DNA of 64,000 bases, from assembly GCF_014646135.1 (NCBI RefSeq), contig NZ_BMMW01000002.1, positions 248,001 through 312,000 on the forward strand, written 5' to 3'. The notes under the pieces are model-generated. The model was not told the origin of the DNA and searched no databases. It saw only the letters and a program-made list of their open reading frames with translations. Numbering within the stretch: position 1 is the stretch's first letter; the number at the start of each line of letters is the position of its first letter. This DNA is from Nocardia camponoti (GTDB taxonomy: Bacteria > Actinomycetota > Actinomycetes > Mycobacteriales > Mycobacteriaceae). This document shows, piece after piece, positions 10,316 through 21,384 of this stretch. The translations under genes were made by a program, and so were the position numbers.

Positions 10316-12006
10316 ACGACACCGGCTGGCAGCGACTAGACCCCCGAATGCTGCTCGTTTACCCGGTCACCGAGGTCATCAAGTACATCCCGGTCTTGCT
10401 CGGTTCGGTGATCATCGGCACTTCGCGTGGCAACCCGCTCTGGAGCTTGATTCCGCTCGCTGTCGTGGCCGGTTTCGGCGCGACACGCTGGTTCACCACC
10501 ACGTACCGCATTGACGGTGAGCAGGTTCAGCTGTGCTCGGGTCTGCTTGCGCGAAAGACACTTTCGATTCCACGTTCACGTATTCGGTCCGTTGATGTGC
10601 AGGCCGACCTCTGGCACCGACTGCTCGGCCTCGCCGTTGTCGAGGTCGGGACGGGCACGGAAAAGAGCAAAGACGACGCGTTCAAACTCGACGCGCTCGA
10701 CCGTGATGATGTGCCAGCACTCCGCAACCAATTGCTTGCACATACATCAACCCCCGAACCAGTTGCAGACGCAAGCATCGAACGCGAAATCGCGCACTGG
10801 CGACCCGCGTGGGTGCGATACGCGCCGCTGTCGCTCACGGGGCTGGCCTTCGCCGCGCCGCTTGTCGGCTTCGGCGCCCAATTCGGCGCCGCTGATCTGA
10901 TTTTCGAATCAGATGCGGTTCGCCACGTTGGCGACGATCGGCTCCCGATCGTCGTGCTGATCGTCTCCGGCGTAGCACTGCTGTCCTTGCTGCTGGTGAG
11001 CATCGCGGCGTGCGCGCAGTACCTGGCAACGTGGTTTGGCCTGCGCGTAGTCGACAACGGAAGCACACTGCACCTGCGCTACGGCCTGTTCACCACACGA
11101 CAGATCACCTTGGACCTCGCCCGTTTTCGCGGCGCGACACTGAGCGAGCCGTTGCTGTTGCGTGCGGCGGGCGCGGCACAGCTGTCGATGATCATGACCG
11201 GTGAGAACCCGCAGCAGAAGATCCTGCCGCAGGCCCCGCGCATCGCGGCGGAGCGAACGCTGGACGAATTGCTGCGGACCCGGCGCGCACGAAACAGCAA
11301 GAGCGTCAAGACAATTCGCCCCGAAATCACCGCCGACGACCTGCTGATCACCGGTGAGACCCTCGGCACGATCCCACTGATCCCGCACGGCCCCGCAGCC
11401 CGACGTCGGCGCTACACCCACGCCGCGATTCCCGTCGAGATCCTCGCTGGCCTCGCGCTGCTCTACGTCCTCACCGGCCACCATCTGCCCCTGGCCATCT
11501 GGGCAGTTCTCGCGATCTTCGCCGGGCTGTCGACCGTGTTAGCTCGTGATCAGTACCGCGGTCTCGGCCACCGCGTGCTGGCTGGCACCGACGGCCCGAC
11601 ATGGTTGATCACGAGCAAAGGCAGCTTGAACCGCCACCGCGACTGTCTGGAAGCCGACGGCATTATCGGCTGGACCATTAAGCAGTCCTTCTGGCAGCGC
11701 AGAGTCGGTTTGGCGACAGTCGTCGCGGCAACGGCGGCAGGCAAAAAGGCCTATTCGGTCGTCGACCTGCCACTCCCCCAGGCTCGCGCCTTGATCGAGG
11801 AAGTGTCCCCTGGCATTTCCGGGTTAGCGCAAAGCGCCGGAGTTCGCCCGGAAATACACGTACCCGGCGGGGAACAGCACGCCGCAAGCGAGCAGCAGGA
11901 GGGTGCTGCCGTCGCTGGCGAGCATCCGGTCGCCGCCCGGTCCGCGCGACGCGGCGATGAGGAAACCGAGCGCCCACACGCCGATCGGGGCGAACAGGAA
12001 ACCTAA
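10312..12006 (+). CDS. Multi-PH-domain membrane protein (YdbT-like) with an unusual C-terminal tail
   Basis: 564 residues from GTG 10312. There are repeated bPH2 modules: residues ~60-140 (TTYRIDGEQVQLCSGLLARK, IPRSRIRSVDVQ), ~245-320 (HLRYGLFTTRQITLDLARFR) and a third, weaker one near 430-510. Membrane helices separate them. The recognisable protein ends near residue 505 (PQARALIEEVSPGISG). The last ~57 residues are hydrophilic, and 183 nt of the frame lie antisense to the Rv1171-like gene. A stop exists in the next frame at 11825-11827, so the tail could come from a frameshift or stop loss. Confident about the family, not about the 3' end. Confidence 0.8.
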   Translation: MNDTGWQRLDPRMLLVYPVTEVIKYIPVLLGSVIIGTSRGNPLWSLIPLAVVAGFGATRWFTTTYRIDGEQVQLCSGLLARKTLSIPRSRIRSVDVQADLWHRLLGLAVVEVGTGTEKSKDDAFKLDALDRDDVPALRNQLLAHTSTPEPVADASIEREIAHWRPAWVRYAPLSLTGLAFAAPLVGFGAQFGAADLIFESDAVRHVGDDRLPIVVLIVSGVALLSLLLVSIAACAQYLATWFGLRVVDNGSTLHLRYGLFTTRQITLDLARFRGATLSEPLLLRAAGAAQLSMIMTGENPQQKILPQAPRIAAERTLDELLRTRRARNSKSVKTIRPEITADDLLITGETLGTIPLIPHGPAARRRRYTHAAIPVEILAGLALLYVLTGHHLPLAIWAVLAIFAGLSTVLARDQYRGLGHRVLAGTDGPTWLITSKGSLNRHRDCLEADGIIGWTIKQSFWQRRVGLATVVAATAAGKKAYSVVDLPLPQARALIEEVSPGISGLAQSAGVRPEIHVPGGEQHAASEQQEGAAVAGEHPVAARSARRGDEETERPHADRGEQET

Positions 12007-12231
12007 GCGGCTCGTCACCGATTCCATGCCGTAAACCAGGGCGATATTGATCGGACCCGCCAGTAGCGCGGTGATCGGGAACGCGACAGTGCCGATATAC
12101 AGCGGCAGGAAAAGCACTTCGAGCGACAACGTGAGGAGCGCGTCGAACAGCAGCGCTACCACGATCAGGGCAGTAAGGACCGGCGCGAACCGACCGCCAG
12201 CGGTGGGTTTTTCAACGGACTCGGTCACCAT
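11824..12231 (-). CDS. Conserved small membrane protein (Rv1171-like)
   Basis: 135 residues with four predicted hydrophobic helices (VLTALIVVALLFDALLTLSL, PITALLAGPINIALVYG, IGVWALGFLIAA, TLLLLACGVLFPAGYVYF). The short size and position next to mshB recall the Rv1171 membrane protein of M. tuberculosis. ATG 12231 is preferred; upstream in-frame codons are Arg-rich and overlap the permease gene. The start is 11 bp after the permease stop, so the genes are probably co-transcribed. Its 3' half is antisense to the tail of the PH-domain gene. Function unknown. Confidence 0.75.
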   Translation of the reverse strand: MVTESVEKPTAGGRFAPVLTALIVVALLFDALLTLSLEVLFLPLYIGTVAFPITALLAGPINIALVYGMESVTSRLGFLFAPIGVWALGFLIAASRGPGGDRMLASDGSTLLLLACGVLFPAGYVYFRANSGALR

Positions 12232-12242
12232 GAGCGTGGAGT

Positions 12243-13646
12243 CTATTCGGCGCGTTCGTCGGCGTCGTGCGCTTGGTCGGCAAGCACGCGAGGTCGGGCG
12301 AAGTGCCAGCCGATCATGAGCGCGGGAATGATCAACACGAGACTCGCGACGGTCCACGTCCCGACGGGCTTATCGAAGACCATGAGCACGACAACGCTGA
12401 GCAGGAACGCCAGCGTGGCGTAACTCGTGTACGGGGTGCCCATCAGTCGGAATTTCGGTCGAACAAGGACGCCGCGCTTGGATAGGCGATACATCTTCAA
12501 CTGGCAGAGAATAATCGTTGCCCACGACGAAAGAATGCCAAGCGAAGCCATGTTCAGCACGATCTCAAACGCTTGTTCCGGCACCACGCCATTCAGGACA
12601 ACGCCAATCATCGCGACGCCGAACGTCAGCAGGATGCCGCCGTAGGGAACGCCATGTCCACTCATCCGCGCGGTAAACGTTGGGGCGCTTCCGCGCACCG
12701 CCATCGACCGCAGAATGCGCCCGGTCGAATACAACCCGGCATTCAAACTGGAGAACGCGGCGGTGAGCACGACGACGTTCATCAGTGACCCAATACTCGG
12801 TACCCCGAGCGCGGTGAAGAACGTGACGAACGGGCTCTCACCTTCTCGATAAGACGTGTAGGGCAACAAAAGACCAAGCAACACAAGCGAACCCACGTAG
12901 AACACCGCGATGCGCGCGATCACCGAATCGATCGCCTTCGGCATGATCTTCTCTGGGTCCTTCGTCTCACCTGCCGCAGTGCCAACCAATTCGACTGCCG
13001 CGTAAGCGAATACAACGCCCGACGTGACCGTGACCAGCGGCAAGATGCCGGTCGGGAAGAAGCCGCCGCTGTCACGCACCATTTGCACGCCAGTCGGCTC
13101 CCCTTCAATCTTGAAGCGGCCGAGCAGAAATACCGTGCCGACGATGAGGAACGCGCTCAGCGCGGTGACCTTCACCAGTGCGGCCCAAAACTCCAACTCA
13201 CCAAAGGCTTTGACGCTAATCAGATTGACAACCAGCACAATAATCAGCGCGAGAAACGCGAGTACCCACTGGGGAACAACTGTCATCGGTTGCCAGTATT
13301 GAAAATAGAGCGCGATAGCCGTTGAATCGGCGATCCCGGTCATCGCCCAGTTGAGGAAATACATCCAGCCGGCGACGAAAGCCGCTCGCTCGCCTAGAAA
13401 TTCATGTGCGTAGGAGACGAACGACCCCGACGTAGGGCGGTGCAAAACCAATTCGCCAAGAGCACGCAAGATGAAGAAGACGAAAACGCCGCAAATCGCA
13501 TAAACCACCCACAACGAAGGCCCCGCTTTCGCGAGCCGCCCGCCCGTACTCAAAAACAAGCCCGTACCAATAGCGCCGCCGATGGCGATCATCATCAACT
13601 GACGCTTGCCTAGCGATTTGCGGTACCCCGCGTCTTCCGACTCCAC
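12243..13646 (-). CDS. Amino acid permease, AnsP/GABA-permease family
   Basis: 467 residues with about 12 membrane helices and the APC-superfamily opening [60 protein letters not shown] and [12 protein letters not shown] closely follow the L-asparagine permease (AnsP) type of amino acid:proton symporter. It lies between mshB and the Rv1171-like gene on the same strand. The exact substrate (asparagine, or D-Ser/Ala/Gly in CycA relatives) cannot be read from sequence alone. Confidence 0.88.
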   Translation of the reverse strand: MESEDAGYRKSLGKRQLMMIAIGGAIGTGLFLSTGGRLAKAGPSLWVVYAICGVFVFFILRALGELVLHRPTSGSFVSYAHEFLGERAAFVAGWMYFLNWAMTGIADSTAIALYFQYWQPMTVVPQWVLAFLALIIVLVVNLISVKAFGELEFWAALVKVTALSAFLIVGTVFLLGRFKIEGEPTGVQMVRDSGGFFPTGILPLVTVTSGVVFAYAAVELVGTAAGETKDPEKIMPKAIDSVIARIAVFYVGSLVLLGLLLPYTSYREGESPFVTFFTALGVPSIGSLMNVVVLTAAFSSLNAGLYSTGRILRSMAVRGSAPTFTARMSGHGVPYGGILLTFGVAMIGVVLNGVVPEQAFEIVLNMASLGILSSWATIILCQLKMYRLSKRGVLVRPKFRLMGTPYTSYATLAFLLSVVVLMVFDKPVGTWTVASLVLIIPALMIGWHFARPRVLADQAHDADERAE

Positions 13647-13733
13647 GCCGACACCCCTGCCACTGTGGTGAACTCCAACATCGGCACGGTACCGGGCTGG
13701 ACGCGCGGCTTCGGGCAGGCTGGGCGGGCGCGG

Positions 13734-14615
13734 TTAGTCGAGTCCGGCGAAGAGGTCGTGTTCGAGCCCGTCAGCGCCCGTCGCGCCACGCTTTCCCCGC
13801 GCGAGCACGAAGTGTTCCACCGGCATGATGGGCAGCGCGATGTTGTTCGACAGCGCGTATTCGCGCCCGCTCGGCGCGACCGTCACCTGGGTCGCGTGCG
13901 CGCGCAGGGCAGCGCGTTTCGCACCGACAACGTCGGAAACGTCGATCACGGCGGTCGCGGCGTCGGTCGAGATGTAGTCGACAAGCGCGTCGACCGGCAG
14001 CAACCAGCCGTCGGGAAGCGCGCCCGGCAGCTCGTCGACGGTCCGACGGACGAGCGCGGCGACATGCTCGCGCAGGACATCGCGGTCGAACACCGTCCAG
14101 TAGAACTTCGGCACGTCAAAGCCACGTTCGGCGGCGCGCTCAAGCGCGGCGACGGTGATCTCGTGCGCGCGGATGTGGTCGGGGTGGCCGTAGCCGCCAT
14201 TGGGGTCGTAGGTGACAACGACCTGTGGCTTCAGCGTCAAGATCACTTCGGTCAGCGCGTCGATCGGCTCGTCGCCCGCGTTCACGAACGCGCGCGGATT
14301 CGCTGCCGACGGCGTACCGGCCATCCCCGAATCACGCCACTTACCCGCTCCCCCAAGGAAATTCGGGCTTGCGACGCCGACCGCGTCAAGGGCAGCGGTA
14401 AGTTCGCTGATTCGGTAACCGCCAAGTTGGTTCGCCTGATCAGCGACTAGCCCGGCCCAGCGCTCGCCGATCACCTCGCCCTCTTCGCCAAGCGTGCACG
14501 TGACAACGGTGACCGGAACGCCCTGCTTGCGATAGTGCGCGATGGTGCCGCCGGTGGTGATCGACTCGTCGTCGGGGTGAGCGTGAACGAGCAGCAATCC
14601 GCCGGTCTCGGTCAT
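13734..14615 (-). CDS. mshB: GlcNAc-Ins deacetylase, mycothiol synthesis
   Basis: 293 residues. It is an LmbE/PIG-L-type zinc deacetylase with HAHPDDE near the N-terminus and a downstream HPDH, the expected zinc ligands and catalytic aspartate. MshB removes the acetyl group of GlcNAc-inositol, the second committed step to mycothiol. The start ATG 14615 has GGAGG 6 nt upstream and overlaps the lpqW stop (ATGA 14612-14615); the frame's ATG at 14630 is less likely. Synteny with lpqW and typA supports the name. Confidence 0.93.
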   Translation of the reverse strand: MTETGGLLLVHAHPDDESITTGGTIAHYRKQGVPVTVVTCTLGEEGEVIGERWAGLVADQANQLGGYRISELTAALDAVGVASPNFLGGAGKWRDSGMAGTPSAANPRAFVNAGDEPIDALTEVILTLKPQVVVTYDPNGGYGHPDHIRAHEITVAALERAAERGFDVPKFYWTVFDRDVLREHVAALVRRTVDELPGALPDGWLLPVDALVDYISTDAATAVIDVSDVVGAKRAALRAHATQVTVAPSGREYALSNNIALPIMPVEHFVLARGKRGATGADGLEHDLFAGLD

Positions 14616-16387
14616 GGAATCCTCCGCCACTGCGCGGCATCGCCGAAGATGCCGATCTGGATCGCGCCCGCGAGCGAAACACCGTCAACACGGGGGCCAG
14701 CGGCGGCGACGACATTGTCTTGCATGATGGGCAGCACCGTCGCCAGATCCCACAGTTTCGGCTCGGCTTCGGCAATGATCTTGCCAACTTCGTTGCCGCG
14801 CAACGCTTCACCAATCGCGGGCTGCAATGCCGGATCGCAGACCCCGCCAAAGTTGCTTGGTGCCTTGCGATATGCCTCGACAGCCGCATTTGCCTCGTTG
14901 GTCGCGCCTGCCAATTCGACTGGGGCACAACCGTATCGAGAGGCGAGCACGGTCGCGGGATCGTCTCCAGCGAGCTGCCAGCCGACGATCGCGTCGACGG
15001 TCGACTCCGTGAGCGCTTTGCCGTACAGCTCTTCGGCGGGTAAGCCGCGCACTGTCGCGTCGATGCCCGCGCTGCGCAGCTGGTCAGCGGCGGTATTGGC
15101 GACCGCGAGCGACGTCGCGTCACCGGTCACCGCGCCAATGCGCACCGCGAGGCTCTTGCCGTTGCGCGCGAGCGAACGTGGTCGCGGTGCGGGCGATGTC
15201 GCCGAACCGGTCGCGGGTGCTTCCGGCGCGCGGCCAAAACCGGCTTCGGCGAGCAGCGCGAACGCTTCCTCAGTCGACGGACGCGGCGGCGCGGTTGGCA
15301 CGTAACCGGGGCTCGACGGCGGCAACACCTGCGCGCGCGCCGGTTCGACCCACCCGCCCGTCTGCGCGCCGACAGTGGCGAGCAGCGCCGGATCAAGAAG
15401 GGAGAGAACAGCTTTACGCACCCGGACGTCGGCGAGGTCGCCCGCGCGCCCGTTGAGTGTCAACTGCAATTCGCGTGCCTGCGGCATGATCGTTGTCCGC
15501 ACCGACGGGATCGCGGCGAGCTGCGCCTGCGTCGCGACGCCACCGTGAACGAGCGCCATTTGCGCATCGCCGGTGCGCAGCGATTCGGCCAACTGCGACG
15601 GCGTTCCGCCACGTCGCAGCAACACCTGATCAGGCGCGGCTGGTGTATCCCAGAAGCGATCGTTGCGTTCGAGGACAATCTCGTCGCGGCCACGGTCGAC
15701 GGACTTGATCGTAAATGCGCCGCCGGACACCGGAATTCGATCGACGAGCCCACTCGCGAAGCCGCCAGGCGAATCCTTCACCAAATGTGAGGGAAGCAGA
15801 TTCGTGAACAATTCACGCCACGCCGGATACGGCTGCGACAACGTGACCGTGACGGTTTTGCCGCCGCCCGATGACGCGACATCGGTGATGAGCCGATACC
15901 CAGCGGGATCAACGACGCCAGGCTGGGTGATCATCTGCTGCCAGAGGAAGCGGAAATCTTCGGCGGCAATCGGCGCACCATCAGACCAGTTCGCCTGGTT
16001 ACGCAGGGTGTAGGTGATGGTGAACGGCTCTTGGGCCGTCACGTCGGCGGCGGTGATCAGCGACGCGTCGGGCACCCAGTCGACAAAACCGGGCTTGCCG
16101 GGGCTCGGGACCGGGCGGAACGGGCTCGGCAGGACCATCGAGGAAACCGCGCTGGTCGCCGGGGACTGATCAGCGACCAGATGCGGATTGAACCCAATCC
16201 CGATGTCGTCAATGCCGACGAAAATGGTGTTCTTGCCCGGCTTGGCGAGCGTGGTTTTCGGTGAGTCGGTGCTCTCGATGGGCGGTGGCGGATTCGCCGT
16301 GCAGCCAGCCACGACCACCGTCGAGGCGATCGTCGCTAACGTCATCACGCGCCACTTCGCGCGCCACCCCGAACTCACCCTAGGCAC
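14612..16387 (-). CDS. lpqW: LpqW-type lipoprotein, substrate-binding-protein fold
   Basis: About 591 residues from GTG 16387; other in-frame starts exist up to 16468. The N-terminus is basic, then hydrophobic, with lipobox VVAGC, so it should be lipid-anchored outside the membrane. The body is a peptide/nickel ABC-transporter substrate-binding (SBP_bac_5) domain, for example TYTLRNQANWSDGAPIAAED and LLDPALLATVGAQ. No ABC permease is adjacent. In mycobacteria LpqW steers polar PIM versus LM/LAM synthesis and is genetically linked to PimE, which is encoded 3 kb away here. It is coupled to mshB by ATGA. Confidence 0.88.
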   Translation of the reverse strand: MPRVSSGWRAKWRVMTLATIASTVVVAGCTANPPPPIESTDSPKTTLAKPGKNTIFVGIDDIGIGFNPHLVADQSPATSAVSSMVLPSPFRPVPSPGKPGFVDWVPDASLITAADVTAQEPFTITYTLRNQANWSDGAPIAAEDFRFLWQQMITQPGVVDPAGYRLITDVASSGGGKTVTVTLSQPYPAWRELFTNLLPSHLVKDSPGGFASGLVDRIPVSGGAFTIKSVDRGRDEIVLERNDRFWDTPAAPDQVLLRRGGTPSQLAESLRTGDAQMALVHGGVATQAQLAAIPSVRTTIMPQARELQLTLNGRAGDLADVRVRKAVLSLLDPALLATVGAQTGGWVEPARAQVLPPSSPGYVPTAPPRPSTEEAFALLAEAGFGRAPEAPATGSATSPAPRPRSLARNGKSLAVRIGAVTGDATSLAVANTAADQLRSAGIDATVRGLPAEELYGKALTESTVDAIVGWQLAGDDPATVLASRYGCAPVELAGATNEANAAVEAYRKAPSNFGGVCDPALQPAIGEALRGNEVGKIIAEAEPKLWDLATVLPIMQDNVVAAAGPRVDGVSLAGAIQIGIFGDAAQWRRIP

Positions 16388-16485
16388 ACTACCGAACCCC
16401 TTCACCAACCGCCGGTTGGCCTCTGGGCAGCGAAATGGGTGCCGGTCAGACCATGGTCCAACCGACACCCATCTACTGCGACGTA

Positions 16486-18390
<1,905 letters not shown>

Positions 18391-18576
18391 GCCTCAATCC
18401 TCCTGAAGTTGGTGTATTTGGCGCGGCACAGAGGTATCGCGGCCTGTTACAGGCTACCGGTTGCGCTGCGACGCTCACGTGTCAGGCTGCTTACATGGCG
18501 AATGCCCTCGAGGCCCTGCGTGGTTACACATGCGCTACCGCCTCCGGGCCGCCGTGGACATTCGCGGTACTTAGGA

Positions 18577-18582
18577 TAAGCT
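18577..18582 (+). promoter_or_regulatory. -10 hexamer for the leaderless small basic protein gene
   Basis: TAAGCT, 7 nt before GTG 18590. A TGGACA-like -35 lies at 18555-18560, 16 nt upstream. An overlapping TAGGAT (18572-18577) is an alternative. Confidence 0.5.
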
Positions 18583-18589
18583 AACTCGC

Positions 18590-18766
18590 GTGGGCAAGGT
18601 GAAAGCTAAGAACGTATCCGGCCTCAAACCCAAGAAGAAGTGCTGCAGAAAGCAGACACGATGCCTGAAATGCCCCGTTGTGATTATGCGAATGAAGAAG
18701 GCCGAGTCCGCTGGAATGTGCGGTAAAGATCTCAAAAAAGCCTTGAAGAAGGCGCGCGCGGCCTGA
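18590..18766 (+). CDS. Small basic Cys-rich protein, 58 aa
   Basis: A 58-residue frame with about 16 lysines and a cysteine cluster at C18, C19, C25 and C28 (KKKCCRKQTRCLKCP), plus C44. The composition suggests a small nucleic-acid- or ribosome-associated protein, perhaps zinc-binding through CC-x5-C-x2-C. That role is inference. Similar short Lys/Cys proteins occur in related actinomycetes to my knowledge, but I cannot name a family. The GTG has no Shine-Dalgarno and sits 7 nt after TAAGCT, consistent with leaderless translation. It is divergent from typA. Confidence 0.75.
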   Translation: MGKVKAKNVSGLKPKKKCCRKQTRCLKCPVVIMRMKKAESAGMCGKDLKKALKKARAA

Positions 18767-18818
18767 CGTTCGCACCCGGGGCGATGCGCCATGCCCACAG
18801 TCGGCGTACAACCGAGTT

Positions 18819-19112
18819 ATGGACACCCCGGTGATGTCAGCGCCTGAACTCACCATCGCTCTCGCCACGCTGCCAAGGTGGGAGCGCGAAGGAACGTCAT
18901 CGATCAGCCGCACGGTGAGCGCGCCAAGTTTCCTCGACGGCATCGACTTTGTGCGCCAGATCGCCGACGCGGCAGAGGCGGCCGATCATCATCCCGACAT
19001 CGACATTCGTTGGCGCACACTGCGTTTCGTACTTAGCACCCACAGCGCGGGCGGCGTGACGAGCAAAGACATCGCGCTCGCGCACCGGATCGACGAGATC
19101 GTTGGCGGTTAG
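18819..19112 (+). CDS. 4a-hydroxytetrahydrobiopterin dehydratase (PCD/DCoH family)
   Basis: 97 residues, normal for the family. The signature EAADHHPDIDIRW and TLRFVLSTHSAGGVTSKDI are clear; the two His in HHPD are the active-site pair. It would dehydrate pterin-4a-carbinolamine, although in actinobacteria a Moco- or pterin-related role is often proposed. A second in-frame ATG lies at 18834. Convergent with pimE, sharing TTAG so that TAG (plus) and TAA (minus) overlap. The same neighbour pair exists in M. tuberculosis (Rv1159A-pimE). Confidence 0.9.
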   Translation: MDTPVMSAPELTIALATLPRWEREGTSSISRTVSAPSFLDGIDFVRQIADAAEAADHHPDIDIRWRTLRFVLSTHSAGGVTSKDIALAHRIDEIVGG

Positions 19113-20302
19113 GCCGCCTGCACTCCCGTGCGCTTGACATGGTGCCCGTGCCAAATCAGCCACGACAACATCACGATTACCCCGATCACGTCGACAGCAC
19201 CAGCCAGCGCATACGGCAACGGTCGCGGGATTTCCCAGATCGTCGGCTGTGCGAACGACAGCACCCACGGCACCCCAATCAGCATCGTGATCAGCCAAAA
19301 CGCCGCGAACCCGCGCGCGATCGCCACCCCGCGCAGTGGCCCATACAGCAGCCACAGGATGGTCGGGATCAACCAGACCCAGTGATGCGACCACGAAATC
19401 GGCGACACCATCAGGCCGAATAGCTGCACGAGGATCAACGTGCCGATGCGGTCGTCGGCAGCGAGCGTTCGCCACGCGGCGAAGCACAACCCGCCAGCGA
19501 TCGCGACGCCAAGCAGCCACCACGGACCCGACTGCACATCGTGGCCGAGAATTCGACTCACCGCGCCACGCCACGACTGGTTCCACACCGAGCCAACCGG
19601 GCCAATGCGATCGGCGTCGCCGAGCAGGGTGCCGAAGTAGGTTTTCGCCGCACCCGCGTTCACGAGGAAGCTCACGGCGACCGTCAGGCCGAACGCTACT
19701 GCTGACCAGATGACCGTCGCCCAACGTCGACGCGCGACGAAATACAGCCCGGTAATCGCGGGCGTGAGCTTGATCCCCGCGATCACGCCAACGAGCGTGC
19801 CCGAAATCCACCACCGCGAACTACGGACAGCGAGCATCGCGCCAAGCACAAGGAACACGTTCACTTGGCCGTAGTCGATCGTTGTCCGTACCGGTTCGAG
19901 CCACAGGGCGACCGCGGTCCAGCCGATCGCCGCCGCGATCCATTCGGTGCGCGCTGACTTCTCCGCGCCAAGCAGCAGTTCGAAGCTGATGCGAATCACG
20001 CCGTAGAGCGCGGCAACCGTCGCGAAAAACCAGCCGTAGGCCACCACCGTGAACGGCAGAAAATGCAAGGGGTAAAAGACAAGCGCGGCGAACGGCGGGT
20101 AGGTGAACGGCAGCGGGAAATCCGGGGTCTTTTCCGCATAGGTGAAGTCGTAAAGATGCTCGGTCAACAACGACGCTGAACCATCGACATACACATGCAG
20201 GTCGACCACGTTGAGACCGTTGCGCGCGAACATCATCCAGCCCAACCGAGCGCACACGGACAACCCGAGCAGCGCGATGGCCAAGCGGAGGTGTCGATTC
20301 AC
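19109..20302 (-). CDS. pimE: Polyprenyl-phosphomannose-dependent alpha-1,2-mannosyltransferase PimE
   Basis: 397 residues with about ten membrane helices (GT87/GT-C fold). Near the N-terminus VVDLHVYVDG contains the acidic residue expected at the first extracytoplasmic loop, followed by LPFTYPPFAALVFYPL. PimE adds the fifth, alpha-1,2-linked mannose to AcPIM4, giving polar PIMs. Context next to a PCD gene and the secreted Rv1157-like gene supports the name. GTG 20302 is placed 6 nt after TAAGCT, so the transcript is probably leaderless. Confidence 0.9.
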   Translation of the reverse strand: MNRHLRLAIALLGLSVCARLGWMMFARNGLNVVDLHVYVDGSASLLTEHLYDFTYAEKTPDFPLPFTYPPFAALVFYPLHFLPFTVVAYGWFFATVAALYGVIRISFELLLGAEKSARTEWIAAAIGWTAVALWLEPVRTTIDYGQVNVFLVLGAMLAVRSSRWWISGTLVGVIAGIKLTPAITGLYFVARRRWATVIWSAVAFGLTVAVSFLVNAGAAKTYFGTLLGDADRIGPVGSVWNQSWRGAVSRILGHDVQSGPWWLLGVAIAGGLCFAAWRTLAADDRIGTLILVQLFGLMVSPISWSHHWVWLIPTILWLLYGPLRGVAIARGFAAFWLITMLIGVPWVLSFAQPTIWEIPRPLPYALAGAVDVIGVIVMLSWLIWHGHHVKRTGVQAA

Positions 20303-20308
20303 GAAACG

Positions 20309-20314
20309 AGCTTA
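20309..20314 (-). promoter_or_regulatory. -10 hexamer for leaderless pimE
   Basis: TAAGCT on the minus strand, 6 nt before the pimE GTG; no Shine-Dalgarno is present. Confidence 0.5.
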
Positions 20315-20544
20315 AATTGCGGCATTTCGCTCTGCTGTTCGACCCTGTTCCCCTCCGACACCACCGGTCACAGTTGCATCTACATCCCCACCCGTCACAC
20401 GCGGCGGGGTTAGCGTCGTCGGACGGGCCCGCACGTGATGGGTCGGCTGTACAAGCTAACGGGACGGTCCCTAGAGTGACCCCGACATCTTGGCCGCACG
20501 CGACGTTTCCATATCGCACCCCCGAGGTAAGGACGGCAACACCA

Positions 20545-21318
20545 GTGCTTCGTAGCCGAGGATCGCGGATCGCGACAACCGCACTCGCCGTCGCGGCGAG
20601 CGCCATGCTCGCCATTCCCGCATCGACCAACGCAGCGCCCACCCCCGTGGGCACGGCCATCAGTGTGCCCATGGTTCCCGAGGGCGTCCCGATCGACGCG
20701 CTCGCCGCGTTCGCGCCCGCCGTCGTCGGACTTGTCGCTGGTCCCGCCGATGTCGCTGGCCCGCAGACCGCGCTGCTCGACCAGGCCCGCATCCTGCTCG
20801 CGACCGTTGGCTTGCCGCCCGCGATCAAAGCCACGCTCGAAAAGATCATCACCTTCCTCGACGGCAGTGGCGGTGGCGGCCCGGACATTCCGCAGGACGG
20901 GCCGGTCATTGCCCAGTTCCTGTACCCGACCATCGGCAAAGACTGCATTGGCGCTGGTGCGGATTCAGTTGGCACCGCACTCGCGGTCCCCGGCCCGGCT
21001 CAGCTGCCGCCGCCCGGCGTTCCGGCGGGCCAGGCGGGCTTCGTCTTCACCGCCCTTGGCACGAAAGCACCTGCCGCACAACAGGCTTCGCCGATGACGG
21101 TGCAGTGGCTCAACCTCGACACGCGCGCATCGGGCGTTTCGAACCTCACCGACGAAGCGCAGATCAACCCCGGCGGCCCCGCCACGCTGTCAGCGGTCGT
21201 TAACACCGGCCCGGGCCGCGTTGTCGCCGTCATCGCAGGTTCATTGACGACCCAGGCCGAAGACGCCGCGCCGCGCACCTGCTCGTTCGCGCCGACGCTT
21301 GGCTTCTTCACCGTCTAA
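20545..21318 (+). CDS. Secreted Ala/Pro-rich protein (Rv1157c-like)
   Basis: 257 residues from GTG 20545, with AAGGA 11 nt upstream. The N-terminus is a Sec signal peptide (RSRGSRIATTALAVAASAML, cleavage around STNA-AP). The mature part has a helical segment (LDQARILLATVGLPPAIKAT), a Gly-rich linker and a beta-rich C-terminal half with two cysteines that may form a disulfide. Position next to pimE matches Rv1157c of M. tuberculosis. Function unknown. The frame is open upstream to 20317, but that part is not credible. A strong terminator follows. Confidence 0.82.
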   Translation: MLRSRGSRIATTALAVAASAMLAIPASTNAAPTPVGTAISVPMVPEGVPIDALAAFAPAVVGLVAGPADVAGPQTALLDQARILLATVGLPPAIKATLEKIITFLDGSGGGGPDIPQDGPVIAQFLYPTIGKDCIGAGADSVGTALAVPGPAQLPPPGVPAGQAGFVFTALGTKAPAAQQASPMTVQWLNLDTRASGVSNLTDEAQINPGGPATLSAVVNTGPGRVVAVIAGSLTTQAEDAAPRTCSFAPTLGFFTV

Positions 21319-21324
21319 ACCTAG

Positions 21325-21375
21325 AAACCAATGAGCCCGTCTCCGCGACTTGCGGAGACGGGCTCACTTTGGTTT
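21325..21375. terminator. Bidirectional intrinsic terminator
   Basis: A 15-bp perfect stem (21332-21346 with 21352-21366, loop GACTT) is extended by AAACCAA/TTGGTTT, which gives an A-tract on one side and a T-tract on the other. It sits between convergent genes and should serve both. Confidence 0.9.
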
Positions 21376-21384
21376 CGGGCTAGC

